Origin: Paracentrotus lividus | Taxonomy: Eukaryota > Echinodermata > Echinoidea > Camarodonta > Echinidae | NCBI GenBank assembly: GCA_940671915.1 | Contig: CALNVZ010000174.1 | Span: 16,581,420-16,645,419 of the forward strand | Direction: 5' to 3' | Length of the DNA stretch: 64,000 bases | Part shown: piece by piece, positions 1 to 13,900 of the stretch | Position numbering within the stretch: position 1 is the first letter of the stretch | Layout: every line of letters begins with the position of its first letter | Made by a program: the position numbers and the translations under genes | The notes under the pieces: generated by a model | The model's input: the letters and a program-made list of their open reading frames with translations, nothing else | Databases searched by the model: none | Told to the model about the DNA's origin: nothing

Positions 1-1161
1 TTACCCAATTCAACAGGGAAAGAGCAAGATTAATGCAAAAACTAAATATAGGATTATTTCAATTCAATCTGCTCTAGGTCTCCCTGCTCAGGAGATTTAT
101 TGCAGTTTTTGAAAGAAACTCAGAATACGATTTATTGTAGTTGCCATAACGACCATGTCTGTCATCGTCAGGGAGAGATAATGGTTGTTATATATTTCAA
201 GACATCTCTCGTTAAACGTCACTTCCCTTCTTACTGACAGACATGGTTGAAACAACTTATTATAGATACTACCTGACAACAGACACCATCTAAAAACACC
301 TATTATAGTTAGACAAAGTAACATTCATTAATTATTGTTATATATATTTTTTCCATTTCTTTTTCTTTCGTATACCTTTTGTATTTATGTGAATAAAATA
401 TACGTGTATATACATGTACATGTGTATGTATATACGTGTGTATGTATATGTTTGTATGTGTATAATCCTGAAACTGACACTCGGCTTTTATGACTCCCAA
501 ATTAATCTTGAGAAATAGGACATAAATCAACTCATGCATGGCAATACACTATTCACGTATAGTCATCATATCGTTAATTCAATTATATCTCTATAATGTA
601 TATTATCCTCCTCACAATGTACGCTTACTCACTTCATTTTGTATTATTTCCCAAATACAAATTTTTCATTTTGCATAACTCTGCATGTCCAACAATTCCT
701 CCTTAAATTCCTTGTCAATGTTTTTATGTTCTGTTAATGTTTGATATTTTCTCTGTCCTTGTTTTTTTTGTTTTTTGTTTTTTTGTTTATTGTTCTGAAT
801 CCCAAGTTGGGAACCAAAACCAATGAGTCTTATACAGATTCCTGTGCCCACGACTCTTCCATGTATTGGAGGGGACTAGGTCATCTCGACTGAGAAGTCT
901 GCTCGACGTACTGAGCCGGATTGTCCAGAAAATACAGAAAAAGTGGAAGAACCATCAACGGCACCGGATCTGAAGACTCACATCACCCAAAGGTTTTAAT
1001 ATAATTTACATGAAAAAGACATACAGCAACCCGCACGTAGATGGCGTCTATATTCGACCCGAATCGTACGCCAAAAATATTAACTACCAACCAACCAACC
1101 ATTTTGACTCATTCTCCTGAAGACGGTGAGAACATGCTCAACGTAACGTCGAGATTGGGTA

Positions 1162-1197
1162 GGTCCTTTTCAGGACCACTCATAACCTCAAGAAAGA
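1162..1197 (+). terminator. Histone-type 3' end: stem-loop plus U7 downstream element, without a histone ORF
   Basis: A perfect 6-bp stem with a 4-nt loop (GGTCCT TTTC AGGACC, 1162-1177) is followed by ACTC. Eleven bases after the stem comes CAAGAAAGA (1189-1197), the sea urchin histone downstream element that pairs with U7 snRNA. The spacing is typical of replication-dependent histone genes. No histone coding sequence can be read in the 300 bp upstream, so this is an orphan or the remnant of a lost or retroposed histone gene. It lies antisense in a PARP1 intron. Confidence 0.7.
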
Positions 1198-1380
1198 ATA
1201 CTTGGTGCACCGTGAAACCTTCAACTGCTAAGCAATTCTCTCCTCGTCGCATAAAATTTAGTAACACTTTTGTTTTACACAAATTATACAAAATGAAGTG
1301 TATCACAAAGAAAAATCTTTTGGTTTTAATTTGGTACCACATAAAAAAAATTGTTTGAGAAGATTTCATAACTGAATTAT

Positions 1381-1393
1381 CCCCCCCCCCCCC
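1381..1393. repeat. Poly-C run
   Basis: Thirteen C in a row in the intron below the last visible PARP1 exon. The stretch 1-1040 otherwise shows only AT-rich intron with a degenerate (TATATACGTG)-type microsatellite near 395-460. Confidence 0.9.
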
Positions 1394-1461
1394 TGCTTGT
1401 ACCATTATTATTTTGTTTTTTTGTTTTGTTTTGATACAGCCTTTATTTTCTTCAAACCTAC

Positions 1462-1713
1462 CGCTGGTGCTTCAGGAGGTGCAATCCTAAGCCCCTGTGA
1501 TAAGATTCCTCCAAAGTTGGTTTTACGGGATCCATGCCATAGCAGCTGTCTGTTGTGGAGTTTTTTGAAAGGCTTGAACCTTGATCCTTCACCCTCTCTG
1601 TCTATCCTGAAGACCTCTTCCACGGTAAGGCGATACCAGTTGTGCGTGGCAGCATGAGTGTTTGTCGTGTAATCGCTGATCATCTTAAACTCATCACTCT
1701 TCTTATCAACCAC
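1462..1713 (-). CDS. PARP1: PARP1 exon: ART catalytic domain with active-site His (last exon in window)
   Basis: 252 nt, 84 codons, phase 0. It encodes [20 protein letters not shown], then [20 protein letters not shown], then [25 protein letters not shown] holds the His of the H-Y-E triad that positions NAD+, and [15 protein letters not shown] is the PARP signature loop. The next exon should begin TGYMFGKG-like and carry the catalytic Tyr. It is not present in 1-1461, so the gene continues to the left. Confidence 0.96.
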
Positions 1714-1889
1714 CTACATGTATGAGAGACACATGGGATGGTAATATAATACGAACACATACATTCTTTTAGGTACAACAGTAATTTACACAATATTGCT
1801 GCAAATTTCCTGTTTTTCATTTAGGTCTTGTACATGTATGTTTTAACAATACACAAGGCTTTTTCTGTACAACTATTAAAGAACAAAGT

Positions 1890-1934
<45 letters not shown>

Positions 1935-4900
1935 GGGGGGGGTTCTTTCTAAAATGCAGCTGAGAAAATATTAAAATTACAAAAAAATAACAACAAAAAC
2001 ATAATCTTTAATCATATGGGCAATTCCACGGTAACTGACGTTACACACAACCAGAACTTTCTATATTGTTTGTACTGTAGTTACATGAATAAGAATACAT
2101 GGGTCTTCAAATTAATATATCTAAATAAGTAAATGTAAAGGAAGAAGTTGTGTAAAAAAATTCCACCCAAACATTATTTCCATTGAGACGCCAAGCAAAA
2201 ACGTGTCGGTAACTGACGTTACATCGAAAACGGACATGCAAAATCATGGTGTTTGATCAAATCTCAATATCTCATGTCCACGACGTGTTATAATGATAAG
2301 TCTTATATGACATCATACCTAGGTCCATATGAATAGATTGCAAAATAAGGAGAGATTTTCATAATTTTTTTTTTATCCTGGGAAACTTTTGTGAAGACAT
2401 GTCGGTACTACAGTTTACGTAACTGACATTACCCTTACAGCTTCCATAGACTTACACAATGTAAAATCTCAATTTTGATTTGGATCAAAATATTTGTGTT
2501 CTGGCTTCTGAGAATTATTGTTTGATATGACATCATACCTATGTTTATAGGCAACAGATTGGCAAATAAGAAGTAATGTAATCATTTCCTCTTATTCAGT
2601 TAAAACTTTCCTGTGAACATGACAGTTTTACACATCATTTCCTATAGGGTTTGTATAGAATAATTTTGAAAAGTTTATTTCTTACTACTTTAAGAACTAA
2701 ACTCCATTACATAGACTGTAAATACGGGAATATTTTAGTATTAAGATATTAGAAACTAAAAAAAATAGTATTTTGATCGATTAATACACGTAGGATGTCC
2801 CACACATGTATTTTTGTGTGTAGTGTATGTGAATCCTGTCAGAAATCAGTTTCATTTGTTATAATTTGCTGATTCTAAATCCTCACAGCACATCAATTCT
2901 TAGGTGAATTGATTTCTAAAATCACTTTTAAATAGTTTCTTCCTCAATTAAAACTTATAAATGCAACAGTAATTTCCATTTAACTCATTTTGTAAAGAGT
3001 TTATGATCCGCAGTCATAAAATGCAGAATTTCAAAGCTACATGGAGGTAATGAAATTTGAAAAAAATTACTGTTCGTCTTTGGCATCAAAATGAAATCCT
3101 GTAAAAGTAAAGTGTTTGTTCTATGCTTTTTCTACCACAAATCACGTACATCTAAGCAGATGCACAGACATTGGAGCATACTATTTTTTTTTTATTTATC
3201 TACTATTTTTTACAGAGAGAAGTTTTAGATACAACTAATAATTTGATTTAGATCTATCATAACATTTAAAATTATAGGCTCATATTCCAAATTCAGAATA
3301 TATAGCAAATGAACCTTGATCACACACAAATAGATAATCAACTGAAAATTTTAAAGCAGATTTTTGAGGGGCTTACATGTACACTGCGTGGGTTTCCTAA
3401 CTCTTAAATCATTACTTTAAAGAAGAAGTTAACATTGAACTGGCAATCTTTTATTGCTAGATGGTTAGTTTAAGCAGCAGTAATTAGTTCAGATGCATAC
3501 AGGAGTCCAAAATTGTAATTGTTTCCTATGAAATGATAATGAAATCATGGTAACTGACGTTACACTAGGTCATGGTAACTGACGTTACACAAATTGGTTG
3601 TCCATTTTAACTTGATTGTATGTTGAATATCTATAGCTTTGCTTTTGATAATGATCAGATGCAGTCATACATTAGAAATCTTAATTGGCATAGTTGATAA
3701 TGTCTTCGTTGCGGAAAAAAATTAACAAGTTGATGTTTTCGGTAACTGACGTTACATTCCAAATGAGGGTGTATTAAATTTAGTTTTTTGACCAAAGTCA
3801 CAATTGAACAATTTTTTTGAAATGCAGATTGATAAAGTGTCTCTCTAACAACTTTATCCATGCTAAAGATTATCGGGAAACAGAAACGATTTAGTTGGGA
3901 AAATGAAAATGAGTTTCTTGTAAAAACCTTTTCTATACCAAAAAAATATTGGAATACTTTGGCGTATGATTAGAAAGTGAAAATGGCCGCCATCGGGAAA
4001 ATTTTTATTGATTCTTAAAACTTCAACTCATGTATTTTTTTGAAAATCAAAATTATTTTAAAAACCAAATATCATTTTGAATTTCCGGCACCCTTGTCCG
4101 GATTTCTGTGGAATTGCCCATATATATAATTCAAAATGACTAAATTTCAAGTTTTATTCAATGTGAATGCTTTTTTTTTTGTTTATGAAAAATTTTCTGA
4201 AGACTCATAAAAACAACTTTCATTAGCATGGTAATATTTCTAGCTTGGTAACATTCTGCAAGAATATTATCATCAGAAAGAGCACTCTCCATTCCCTGGG
4301 AAGCAATATCAGCTAGAGTCAAAACTGCATACATGCTCATTGATCCTCAGTGACATTCACATCTTTCTGTGTACGCATTTACACTTGGGTAAGGAGAATG
4401 ACATTAGATGAACTGCCTTGCTTATCAAGGACAGAAGAACAAGGACTGAACCAACAAACTTTTCATCCCCTATTAAGAGTTGTGACCACTGGACTACGAC
4501 ACATACCTCCATTGGGCACTTGAGTTTTTCATAATGAACATCAACCGGGTCGACACCTTCCTCTCCAGTTTCTTTCAGCATGCTATAGGCAATCTCAATG
4601 TCTAGAAGACTGTCCAGCATCTGGGTCTTGTTCTGAAGAAGTTTAAACAAAAAAGTTATTTCTTTTGAAGTTGGGATTTTAATATTCCATAGAAGTAATA
4701 TAAGTTGAGTTGCAGCTTAGCACTTGCTTTAGTAGTAGGTTCCAGTAGAATGCCCGTAGTATTTTTGGCAATTCATATTGTGCTATACACGTCAATATCA
4801 TTCAATGTTTTTACTCAGCTCCACTTTTGGTTCTGTATGCATGTATGTGTAATTCATAATTTATATTTTGCTGTTCATGTTTTTATTCAATACTAATGCT

Positions 4901-7900
4901 TCTCAAAATCCCATGACAAATTTCCTTGTCATGTTATATAGACAAATAACTGAGTTAAGCAGACTTGAATTGTACTGAATTCCAATGTCAATTGGATTGA
5001 GTTGAATTAGAATGTTAACTTTCATTCAATCATTCCTACTTATTTCCATTTACATAAAAAACATGAAATGTATAAAATACAAATGTCAAATCTTCCACAT
5101 AAATTATAGCATTCATTTACAAACTAAACAAGTGTAACACATTCATAAGCAAACAAAATTTATATGATAAAAAGGAGTCTTAAAGGAGCCAGAAAGGCTT
5201 TGTCAAGGTAATTTATTCTTTTTCTAAAGGTCTCCAAATGCAAGAGACTATGAGACAAACTTTCCGTGTAACATAAGTTTAAAGTGTGAGATTTGTAACA
5301 AACCTGTATGATTTCCAATGAATCAAGAAGAGGAATAGATTTCAAGCCAAAGTTATGAGGAATGAGTGTGTAGAACTGATTGGAAGCATCAAGGATAGTT
5401 GAATGCGTCCCCTTGTCCGTCACCAACTGAAAGATGCAATGAGAGAAATAAAACCTTGAAAATATATTCCAATGGTTCATAATATAACAATATGTTTGTT
5501 ATGAGGAAATTAAAAATTGCCCTCAATATTTCAATTGAAGTACTGTATTCACTGTTATTTTCATGCGATTCATTTTTCACGCTTATAGGCCTCAAAACAT
5601 ATTTGTGGGTTCTTAAATTTGCGCTGCATTTACGTAAGAACGCAACTGAACTCATTCAAAGCATGCATAAGAAAGCATACTCATATATTCGCATGTTTTT
5701 AAATTTGCGCCTTACGATCTTTGCGCGAAATCCGAGAAAATTAATGTACCGCGAATATTTCCACTATTACAGTACTAGAAGTCCATATTTCTCAGTTAAA
5801 TATGACTACTTACCTCTCTATGATATGAATAATAATCACATGTATAACCTTATCCTTCTAAATTTAGTTTGACTTGTATTTCAGTATAGCTATATAACAT
5901 GTCTGAAGAGTATCTTTTTACATTCTTTGTCAGAAACCAATGAAGATAAATGCTTTCTAGTCTACAGAGCCAATAATACTACATTTATTACATTTATGGT
6001 TATGGATTTTGTTAGTTGGTAACTTATTTGAGGTATGAATGTTGTAAAGAGAAGCTGATAAGTTTGTCATCTTTAGTTCAGGACTGAGATGATTCGAGAC
6101 AGGGGTGTTGGATTATGTATTGCCTTTACAAGGGTACTTCACTTCTTCGTCTTCTTCTTCTCGAGTCCTTTATTTCAAATTTTCTTCTTTAAAAAAAAAA
6201 ACATTGTTCTGAAATTAGACTCTACCTATAAAATACTGTAAGCAGGTGACCCCATCAGGTGTGAGGGAGGTTACGTCAGCTTATGAACAGGGATTGTGTA
6301 AGAGTGGAAATTCCAGGAGATGACGGCTCATAGTCTCTTCCTCTCCACATTCACCAGCTTGTTGGCCTTCATTATTAAAGCCCCATTTGGTCATTAGGTT
6401 CTTGCACCAATACAGCCAGAAAGGCTGAGTTTTTGTGGAATCATAAATTGAAGGAGGGAGGGACTCCTTTGGGCTGGTGTTGACACTATGTGGTACAGAC
6501 TCAAGAAGGGTATATCAACAACAATTCTCACATATATCATATCATCCAAGAATATGAGGCATAGAATTTTACCTTCTGTAGGTCTGTGAGTACTTTGTAA
6601 GCATCTTCAATCTGTTTCTTGGACAGCTTTCCTAAAGGCATCTTTTCCAGATCAATCTATGAGAAAAGAAAAACAATAACATTGCTATTAAAAGCAAATA
6701 CATGAGCACATTTTAGTCTTGCAGAGTAAAACGCTGGTATACATTGCAAATACATATGCGGTAACTGGTCTTGTTTTTATTGTTATCAATCACATGTATT
6801 TGATTTTCACCTTTTGAATAAGTAAAAAAATATATACTATTTCCACTTATACCCCATAAGCAGTTTGCTATTAAAAATTATTCATCCATAATCTCTTTCA
6901 AATTATCAAGCAATAAGTTTTTTTTTGCAAAAGATAACATGTAATAGAAAGACCATGTATAATAATATAATGGCAACCAGTTTTTACAAATGCGCGTTTA
7001 CATATGGCTGTAGCAAGAGTATGCCCGAATTAAAAAAAACATGTACCTCCCCGCGTCTGACACTTGGATTTTTTTGGTGTAAAATCTGACACATACCAGA
7101 CCGACTGCAACCATGGTATCAGGGAGTACATTAACAAGGCAATACCTGCTTGCCCATGTTCATAACTCAGCTAGAATGGCATATGAAATCACAGAATTTG
7201 TCATTGTAAATGAAAATTATATTGGTATATTCTGAAATAGAGTACATTACCTCAAATTCCAGCATCGTTTTCTTGAGCTCCTCCAAGTCAAATATCATTT
7301 TCATCAAACTTTGGACCTCTTTGGGTAGCTTGGACGTCTTTCCCGCACGTTCTTTACTTGATATTATCCTATCCTCTTCCTAAGTGACACAGAATAGAAT
7401 ATATTTCATACAACAGATTGACAGGATCTAGGCTTTTTGATTGACCAATGCACATAATCTCACCTATATTGATCTGAAACCGTACTTTATATCTAATTAA
7501 AATGGATGATGAAAGTAAAGCTGAATATTGTAGTAACCTGCGTGCAACAGATTGTCCATATGAATTTTCCATACACAAATTATAAAGCTGAAGCCCTAAA
7601 AATTGACATCCAACCTCGTATTAATGGTCCCTTTCTATCCATTTAAATGATTATTATCGCTATCAAAATGAAACCTTTGTGAGATTGAAAAAATTTTCAT
7701 TTCGTTGCTCAAAGAAATATTCAACCAAACATTGTAGTGCTGGGAACAAATTTTTCACTTTTTTGAGCAAGGTTGACCAATGCATGTAATCATCCCTGTA
7801 ATTTGATTCTGTAATTAAGAATATGTCAGTTCTGGGGGGGGGGGGGGGTTTGTGTAAAATTTTCAGGGGATATTAAAAAACAGCCGCTTGGTTTCATGAT

Positions 7901-10900
7901 TCTATATTTACCGTGTAAACAAATATAAGTTTTCTTCACATGTATTGTAAATATTTTGATGTTTTAATAAACAGAATATGAATTATTTGAACTGACCTCT
8001 CCATAGCTGATATCCAGAGGAAAGAACTTCATGGGGCGTTTGATTGGGTTCTTGGCTCCAAACCCGTTACCGGTTTTCTCCAGGTAAACAGCTTTGAAAT
8101 GCTCCTTGGCCTTCTTCACATCAGACCCAAAGTTGTCTTTCTTGTTGCCCCCAATAGTGGTGCCAACTCGTCCCCAAGAGCGGTACACCCAATATCTAAC
8201 CATAGACAAAAGCAATTTTTTTTTTAAAGTTGTAATATTCGGTTCTAGGATAACTACCCCTGGACTATTAATCCCTGGACAAATACTCCTATCTTACCCA
8301 ATCTCTGGGGGGGGGGGGGGGGGGGAGGTAGTTTTCCTTGGGCTGTTTGTCCAGGGGTAGTTGCCCTAATACAATAATATTCATTACATTGATATTATTC
8401 CTATATTCTTTTATCTATACCATTTTTTAAAGTTATACTATTCATTTATATCCTTAAATCAAAACAAATTAAAAAGAAATGAACAGTTAAAACAACAATT
8501 AACTAGATGAATCTTCGACCGCGCACGGTCGGAAGGCATGCCTCCGTATTGCCACATCGGAAAAAAAAGGCATGCGCATGTTGAGTATTTTACATCCATT
8601 TATACCATGACATCTTTGAGATATTGACCCCAAATCTATTAAAGTTGTATCATCAGAATTATTTCCAACTCAGGAAGGATGGCTACTGATGTAATAAAAA
8701 GGATAAACATGTTTAAGTTGATCTGTCAAAGGTCCTTCAGAAATTGCACAAACGAGTCATTTACATAAATAACCAGTGACCTTTGATGTCCTGACCTCAA
8801 AAATCTAATCAGTTCATCTTTCCTCCCACATGACCCAAGTTTGAAGTTGATCCATAAAACGGTTCAGAAGTTACAGCAAGAACGTGCCATTTTCATGTAT
8901 ACAATGACGTCTGTGACCCTTGACCTTTGACTTCATGACCTCAAAATATAATAAATTCATTGTCCCTACCATATGCACATATGATGCACTTTTTGGTACC
9001 CTGGGGTACCAAAAAATAAATCACCGTTCTGTTGAATTATTATTTTTTTTTTTTAGCTCTGTACCCTGGTTTCCCAAAATTAAAAAAAAAAATTAAATTT
9101 GAGTAAAAAAAAAATTAAAAAAAATTCTTGTTTGTTAAATGCATGCAATTTATCAATCTTTTGTATTCTGTTAATAGTTAAAGTTAAAGTTGTTAATATT
9201 GAATGAGATTTGAAATTAAATTTTTCATTATCCAAGACAGTGTCAGGCTTATATTTTTTTCTTTAATGACTGTTCTTGTATGGAGTGAATGAATGATAGT
9301 GTGTTTGGTAATAGCACAAACAAATCTTACATTCAAGGAAGAAACACAATCATGTTACTGNNNNNNNNNNNNNNNNNNNNNNNNNAATTATTTAGAATAA
9401 AGCATTGTTATTATGAAGAAATTCATCAAACCCGAAACAGCATTGTGCATGACAGTGATATAAATACAGTGGAAACTCAGTATACCGAGGTGATTGGGCC
9501 AACAAAATTACCTTATTATAATACAGTAATCTTGTTAAAGCAGGGTTAAAATAACAATAAGTTATAAAAGAACTGGGACTGATGATTACCTATTATATCA
9601 GATCTCTTTATACCAAGTTTCCACTGTAAGCGACTATCAGCCATTCTCACCTTTTAATGATCCCATCTAAAGCCTTTGTAAGACACAGTTTTCTCAAAAT
9701 TTTTCAAGAACAAGAATGAAGGAAAACGAATTAATAAATTCTTCAAGAATTATAAATTCTTTAATACTGGTAATAAAAATCATGAATAATTATCAACATC
9801 AATATAAATAATATATGATCTCACAGAAATAATCTGTGGCAAGACAAAATTTTCTCCAAGTATAAATAATTTATAATGCTTCAATACAACTAAATAATAA
9901 ATATAACTAATAATATCATCTCATGTAAATGTGGCAAGACATTCTCTCAAACAGTTTCAATAACATCTCGTGTAAAAAAGTGGAAAGACTAAATTTTCTC
10001 AAACAGTTTCAGTAACAGCATGGCCAGAACACTCGAAAAAGACTAGGAACAAAGTCCTACGTATGTTAAATTCACCTACAGAACAAAAGTTTGCCTGGGA
10101 TTGTCAGTCAGCCACCAACTTTTTATTTACCTCTTTCTCGAGCGTTTTCCAATTTCTCTTGTCTGCTGAGTTCGTTTGTATTTTTTGGGTGGGTTGATTA
10201 GATTTCTATAATCCTCCCGTTTCTCGCGGGACTTCGACGCCAATCGAGTAGAGCAATACCGACCGAACGGTAGAACAAATCACCGAGCGAAATCAAGTGA
10301 GTGGGGACGCATGGCATTCGTATACGCTCGAAAATACTATACTAATAATGGGCACGAGGATGGCGCTACTACGTTAGCGCCAGAGGGGGTAGATAGAGAG
10401 AGTGGCGACAACGGAAGTCGTCTCTGATTGGTCGATGTTTTCATGGGGCTCGAAAAGGAACTATTTTCATGAGCAGTTGATGCCCTCAACAGCTGATTCA
10501 GTGCCAATGGAACTTTTTTTGCAACTAGCTGATGTGTTTTAATCATACGCGGCCAGGATGCGCGGTCAGGATGCGTGTTAACATAATTGCGCAATGATAC
10601 AAAAATAGTTCTTTCAGCTCCCCATGTTCGACTTTTGACTGTGCGCACCTAGTTTTTGGTACGCGTGTCGTCACTCTCTATCTACCCATCTGGTTAGCGC
10701 TATCGCGTATTCGGCGACCGAATCTAGAAGACTACATAATAATGGGCACGAGGTGGCGCTACAACAACGAGGGAACCCGGGGTACAACGGTACCCCCGGG
10801 GTACGGCGTGGTGCATCATAATGACCCAAGTTTTGAAATTGATCCGTGCAACACGTTTTTAAGTTTATTGCGAGAACAAGCGCATTTTCATGTACACAAT

Positions 10901-13900
10901 GACCTCTGTGACCTTTTGACCTCATAGACCCATCAAATCTGAATAAGTTCATTGTCCGCTCCCATATGTAAATATGATCCAGGTTTGAAGTTGATCCCTC
11001 AAACGGTTCTTAGTTATCGCAAGAACGAGAGCCATTTTCACGTACACAATGACCTGTGACCTTTGACCTCATGACCCCAAAATCTAATAAGTTTATTGAC
11101 CCTCATTATGCAGCATATGACCAAGTTTCAAGTTTATCCCTCAAACGGTTCTTAAGGTTATCGCAAGACGAGCCATTTTCATGTACACAATGACTCTGTG
11201 ACCTTTGACCTCATGACCCCAAATTCTAATCAGTTCATTGTCCCTACCATATGCATACATGATCCAAAGTTTGAAGTTTACCCGTCAAACCGTTCTTAAG
11301 TTATTGCGAGAACGAACCATTTTCATGTATACAATGACATCTGTGAACCTTTGACTTTGACCCTCATGACCTAAAATCTAATCAGGTTCATTGCCCCTCC
11401 CAAGGCACACATTACCCAAGTTTGAAGTTGACCCGTCAAACGTGTTTAAGATTATGGCGAGAACGAGCCATTTTCATGTATTACAATGACCTTGTGACTT
11501 TGACCTTTGACCTAATGACCCAAAGTCTAATCAGATCATTGTCCCTACCATATGCTACATGATCCAGGTTTGAAAGTGATCCGTCAAACGGTTCTTAAGT
11601 TATCGCGAGAACGAAAACGGGACGGACGTACGGACGGACGGACAACCCGCGAAAACATAATGCCTCCGCACCCCCTTCGGTGCGGAGGCATAAAAATCTG
11701 CTGTATCTCATCTTGTAATTTTTGTATTAAGAAATTAAGTGGATATAAATTTCAAGTCTATGTGATTTGTCAGCTTTTCATTCCCCACGAACATTCATAT
11801 CTCTAGGGCATATGATAAGGGATTTGGCACTTCCAAAAAAAAAGTGTACAAGAGATCGAAATGAATAAATTCAATTGTTCTGACCATAAATACGAAACTA
11901 CTGTAAGTTTCAGATCAAATGCAAGTCATAATCTAAAAATGGTGAAAACAAACAAGGCTATACAGCCTCCATGATTAATTTACTACCGATCTGTTGCAAG
12001 CTTAGCAGCCCGGTAGGCATGGCTACTTCAAGACAGGAAATGCGGGGTACGTTGTGCTGCGTTGAATGCATGCCGTTTTCAAAAGCATCCAAGAAGGGTT
12101 TGAAATTTTGAATTGAAATCAAAGATATCTCGAAAGTAAAGCAAGCAATTGGTAATATACTATTAGTCTGATTGTAAAAACAAACTACTGAAAATTTCAG
12201 AGAAAATGAAAGTAGTTTAGTACCTTAAAACAGAGAAAACAAACAAGCCTAGGACTACGGCCTTGCGCGATCAAATCACTACTGCAGTGCACCACTCTGT
12301 CACAAGCATCAGTGGCGTCTTGCCAGCGCGCTGAGTGTTGGGGCTTCATAACCAGAATACGCTATACGTTCTGAGCCGCGGTGGAAGGATACTGTTTGAA
12401 AAGCATTTGAAAATGGGTTTAAAAAGTATTTGAAAATGGGTTTGAAAATCAGAGGCATAAAATCGTTAATATCTGATAGTACAGCAAGCAATGATGGTTT
12501 GTAAATTTCAAGGATTTCATATAAACCTACATGTATATGTTTATAATCAGTTGGCAAAATGAGCTATTTAATAAATTATGATATGAATTCTCGCTCAATG
12601 TTACTGCATTCCGTAAGGGAAACCAGACTGTCCTACTCTATGTCGTTTATAATCATATTGGAAATATGAGCTAAATCAAATAAATGCAATTTGAATATGG
12701 GTGCATTAAAACAAACCTGTTTATTCATTTGTTAAAGTAAAATTAAATGTCAGAAACTGTATGGGATTGCACACTTGAGGATACTCTTATAGTAAAGTTT
12801 ACATTATAAGTAAAAACTTGACATTTACCTAGATTGCGTGTCATGTTGGACAAGCTGTGTTTGTAGTAGGAGTTAGTTCACCGGCTGATGTCAACCAGGC
12901 CCAATGTTGCACTGTATAACAATCCTTTCTCCTTGTATACATGCATGACAAACCTATCAGAGACACAATATAAAAGTATCGCTAGAGGGTATTCATTTTG
13001 TCTTGCAATCTATTACGGTCAAAAGAAAATTGAGATCACTCTCGCAAAAAGTGCTCACTAAGCTTTCAAGGGAATTTGTGATCACTCTCGCAAAAAAGTG
13101 TTCACTAGCTTACAAGTTCATGAGTTTTCGAGTGCGATGCACTCTTTATAAGTGAGGAAATTATCTGAAAACGTAGTCTATTTAATATGAATCCGAGGAT
13201 CCGACGCACCAACACGGGACAATAGGCGGGCGTTAATCTGCTACATGATTGGTGGGAGTTCACACACTCAGCGTGCCGACAATGCGGCCGGGGATCAATA
13301 TGTAAATTAGACATTGGGGCGGGCTCGTAGCAAAGTTACTTATTATATAGTTATAATAATTACTTACCAATATATTAAGTAAGTTACTTATTACTTAAGT
13401 AAGTTACTTATTACTTAAGTAAAGTTACTTATTATCCAGGGCCATAGAAACACAACTGATAGATATTCAGATTAAGAAATTTGGTTTATTGTCTATAGCT
13501 AAAAATAAATTTCTTGGTTCTTGGAATACCCAAATGCTATGTTTGGCACATTCCATCATACTTACAACAAGAGATGGTTAGGCAACGATACATGAGCTAA
13601 TTCATTGAGGCCATCTAGTCTTATCATTACTGTTAATGTTTGAAAACTCTCCAATATGGATAAAATGGGGCAAATTCAGTCATGGTAGGGAGTATTTTTG
13701 GAGGTGAACAAATTACAATGAATTTAAAAATGCTAGACAAGCACAAAGCAGATATTTTTTTTCATTAAATAAACACAATATACTTAAATACTAGAGAGCA
13801 CTGATGATTACATGCTAAAACCCCAGAAGTTCAATAAAAAAATAGTGGAAATCTAAACAATTTGAGTTAATACTCCTAATTATCAAAATCTTCTTCCACT

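Larger units (their letters stand above)
1714..4506 (-). other. PARP1 intron with the 2.1-kb TIR element
   Basis: Donor GTATGT at 4506, acceptor ATGTAG at 1714. Apart from the homopolymer pair and the TIR element I see no coding or structured sequence. Confidence 0.85.

Noticed and set aside
1041-1358. 105-codon plus-strand ORF overlapping the histone stem-loop
   Set aside because: Composition and sequence do not resemble any histone, and the frame runs through the stem-loop, which in a histone gene lies after the stop.
1-1461. Search for the next PARP1 exon (GKGIYFAD-type)
   Set aside because: No frame on the minus strand matches, so the remaining catalytic exons must lie outside the window.
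5492-5872. 126-codon plus-strand ORF
   Set aside because: Spans a MITE with imperfect inverted ends. No domain, AT-driven composition.
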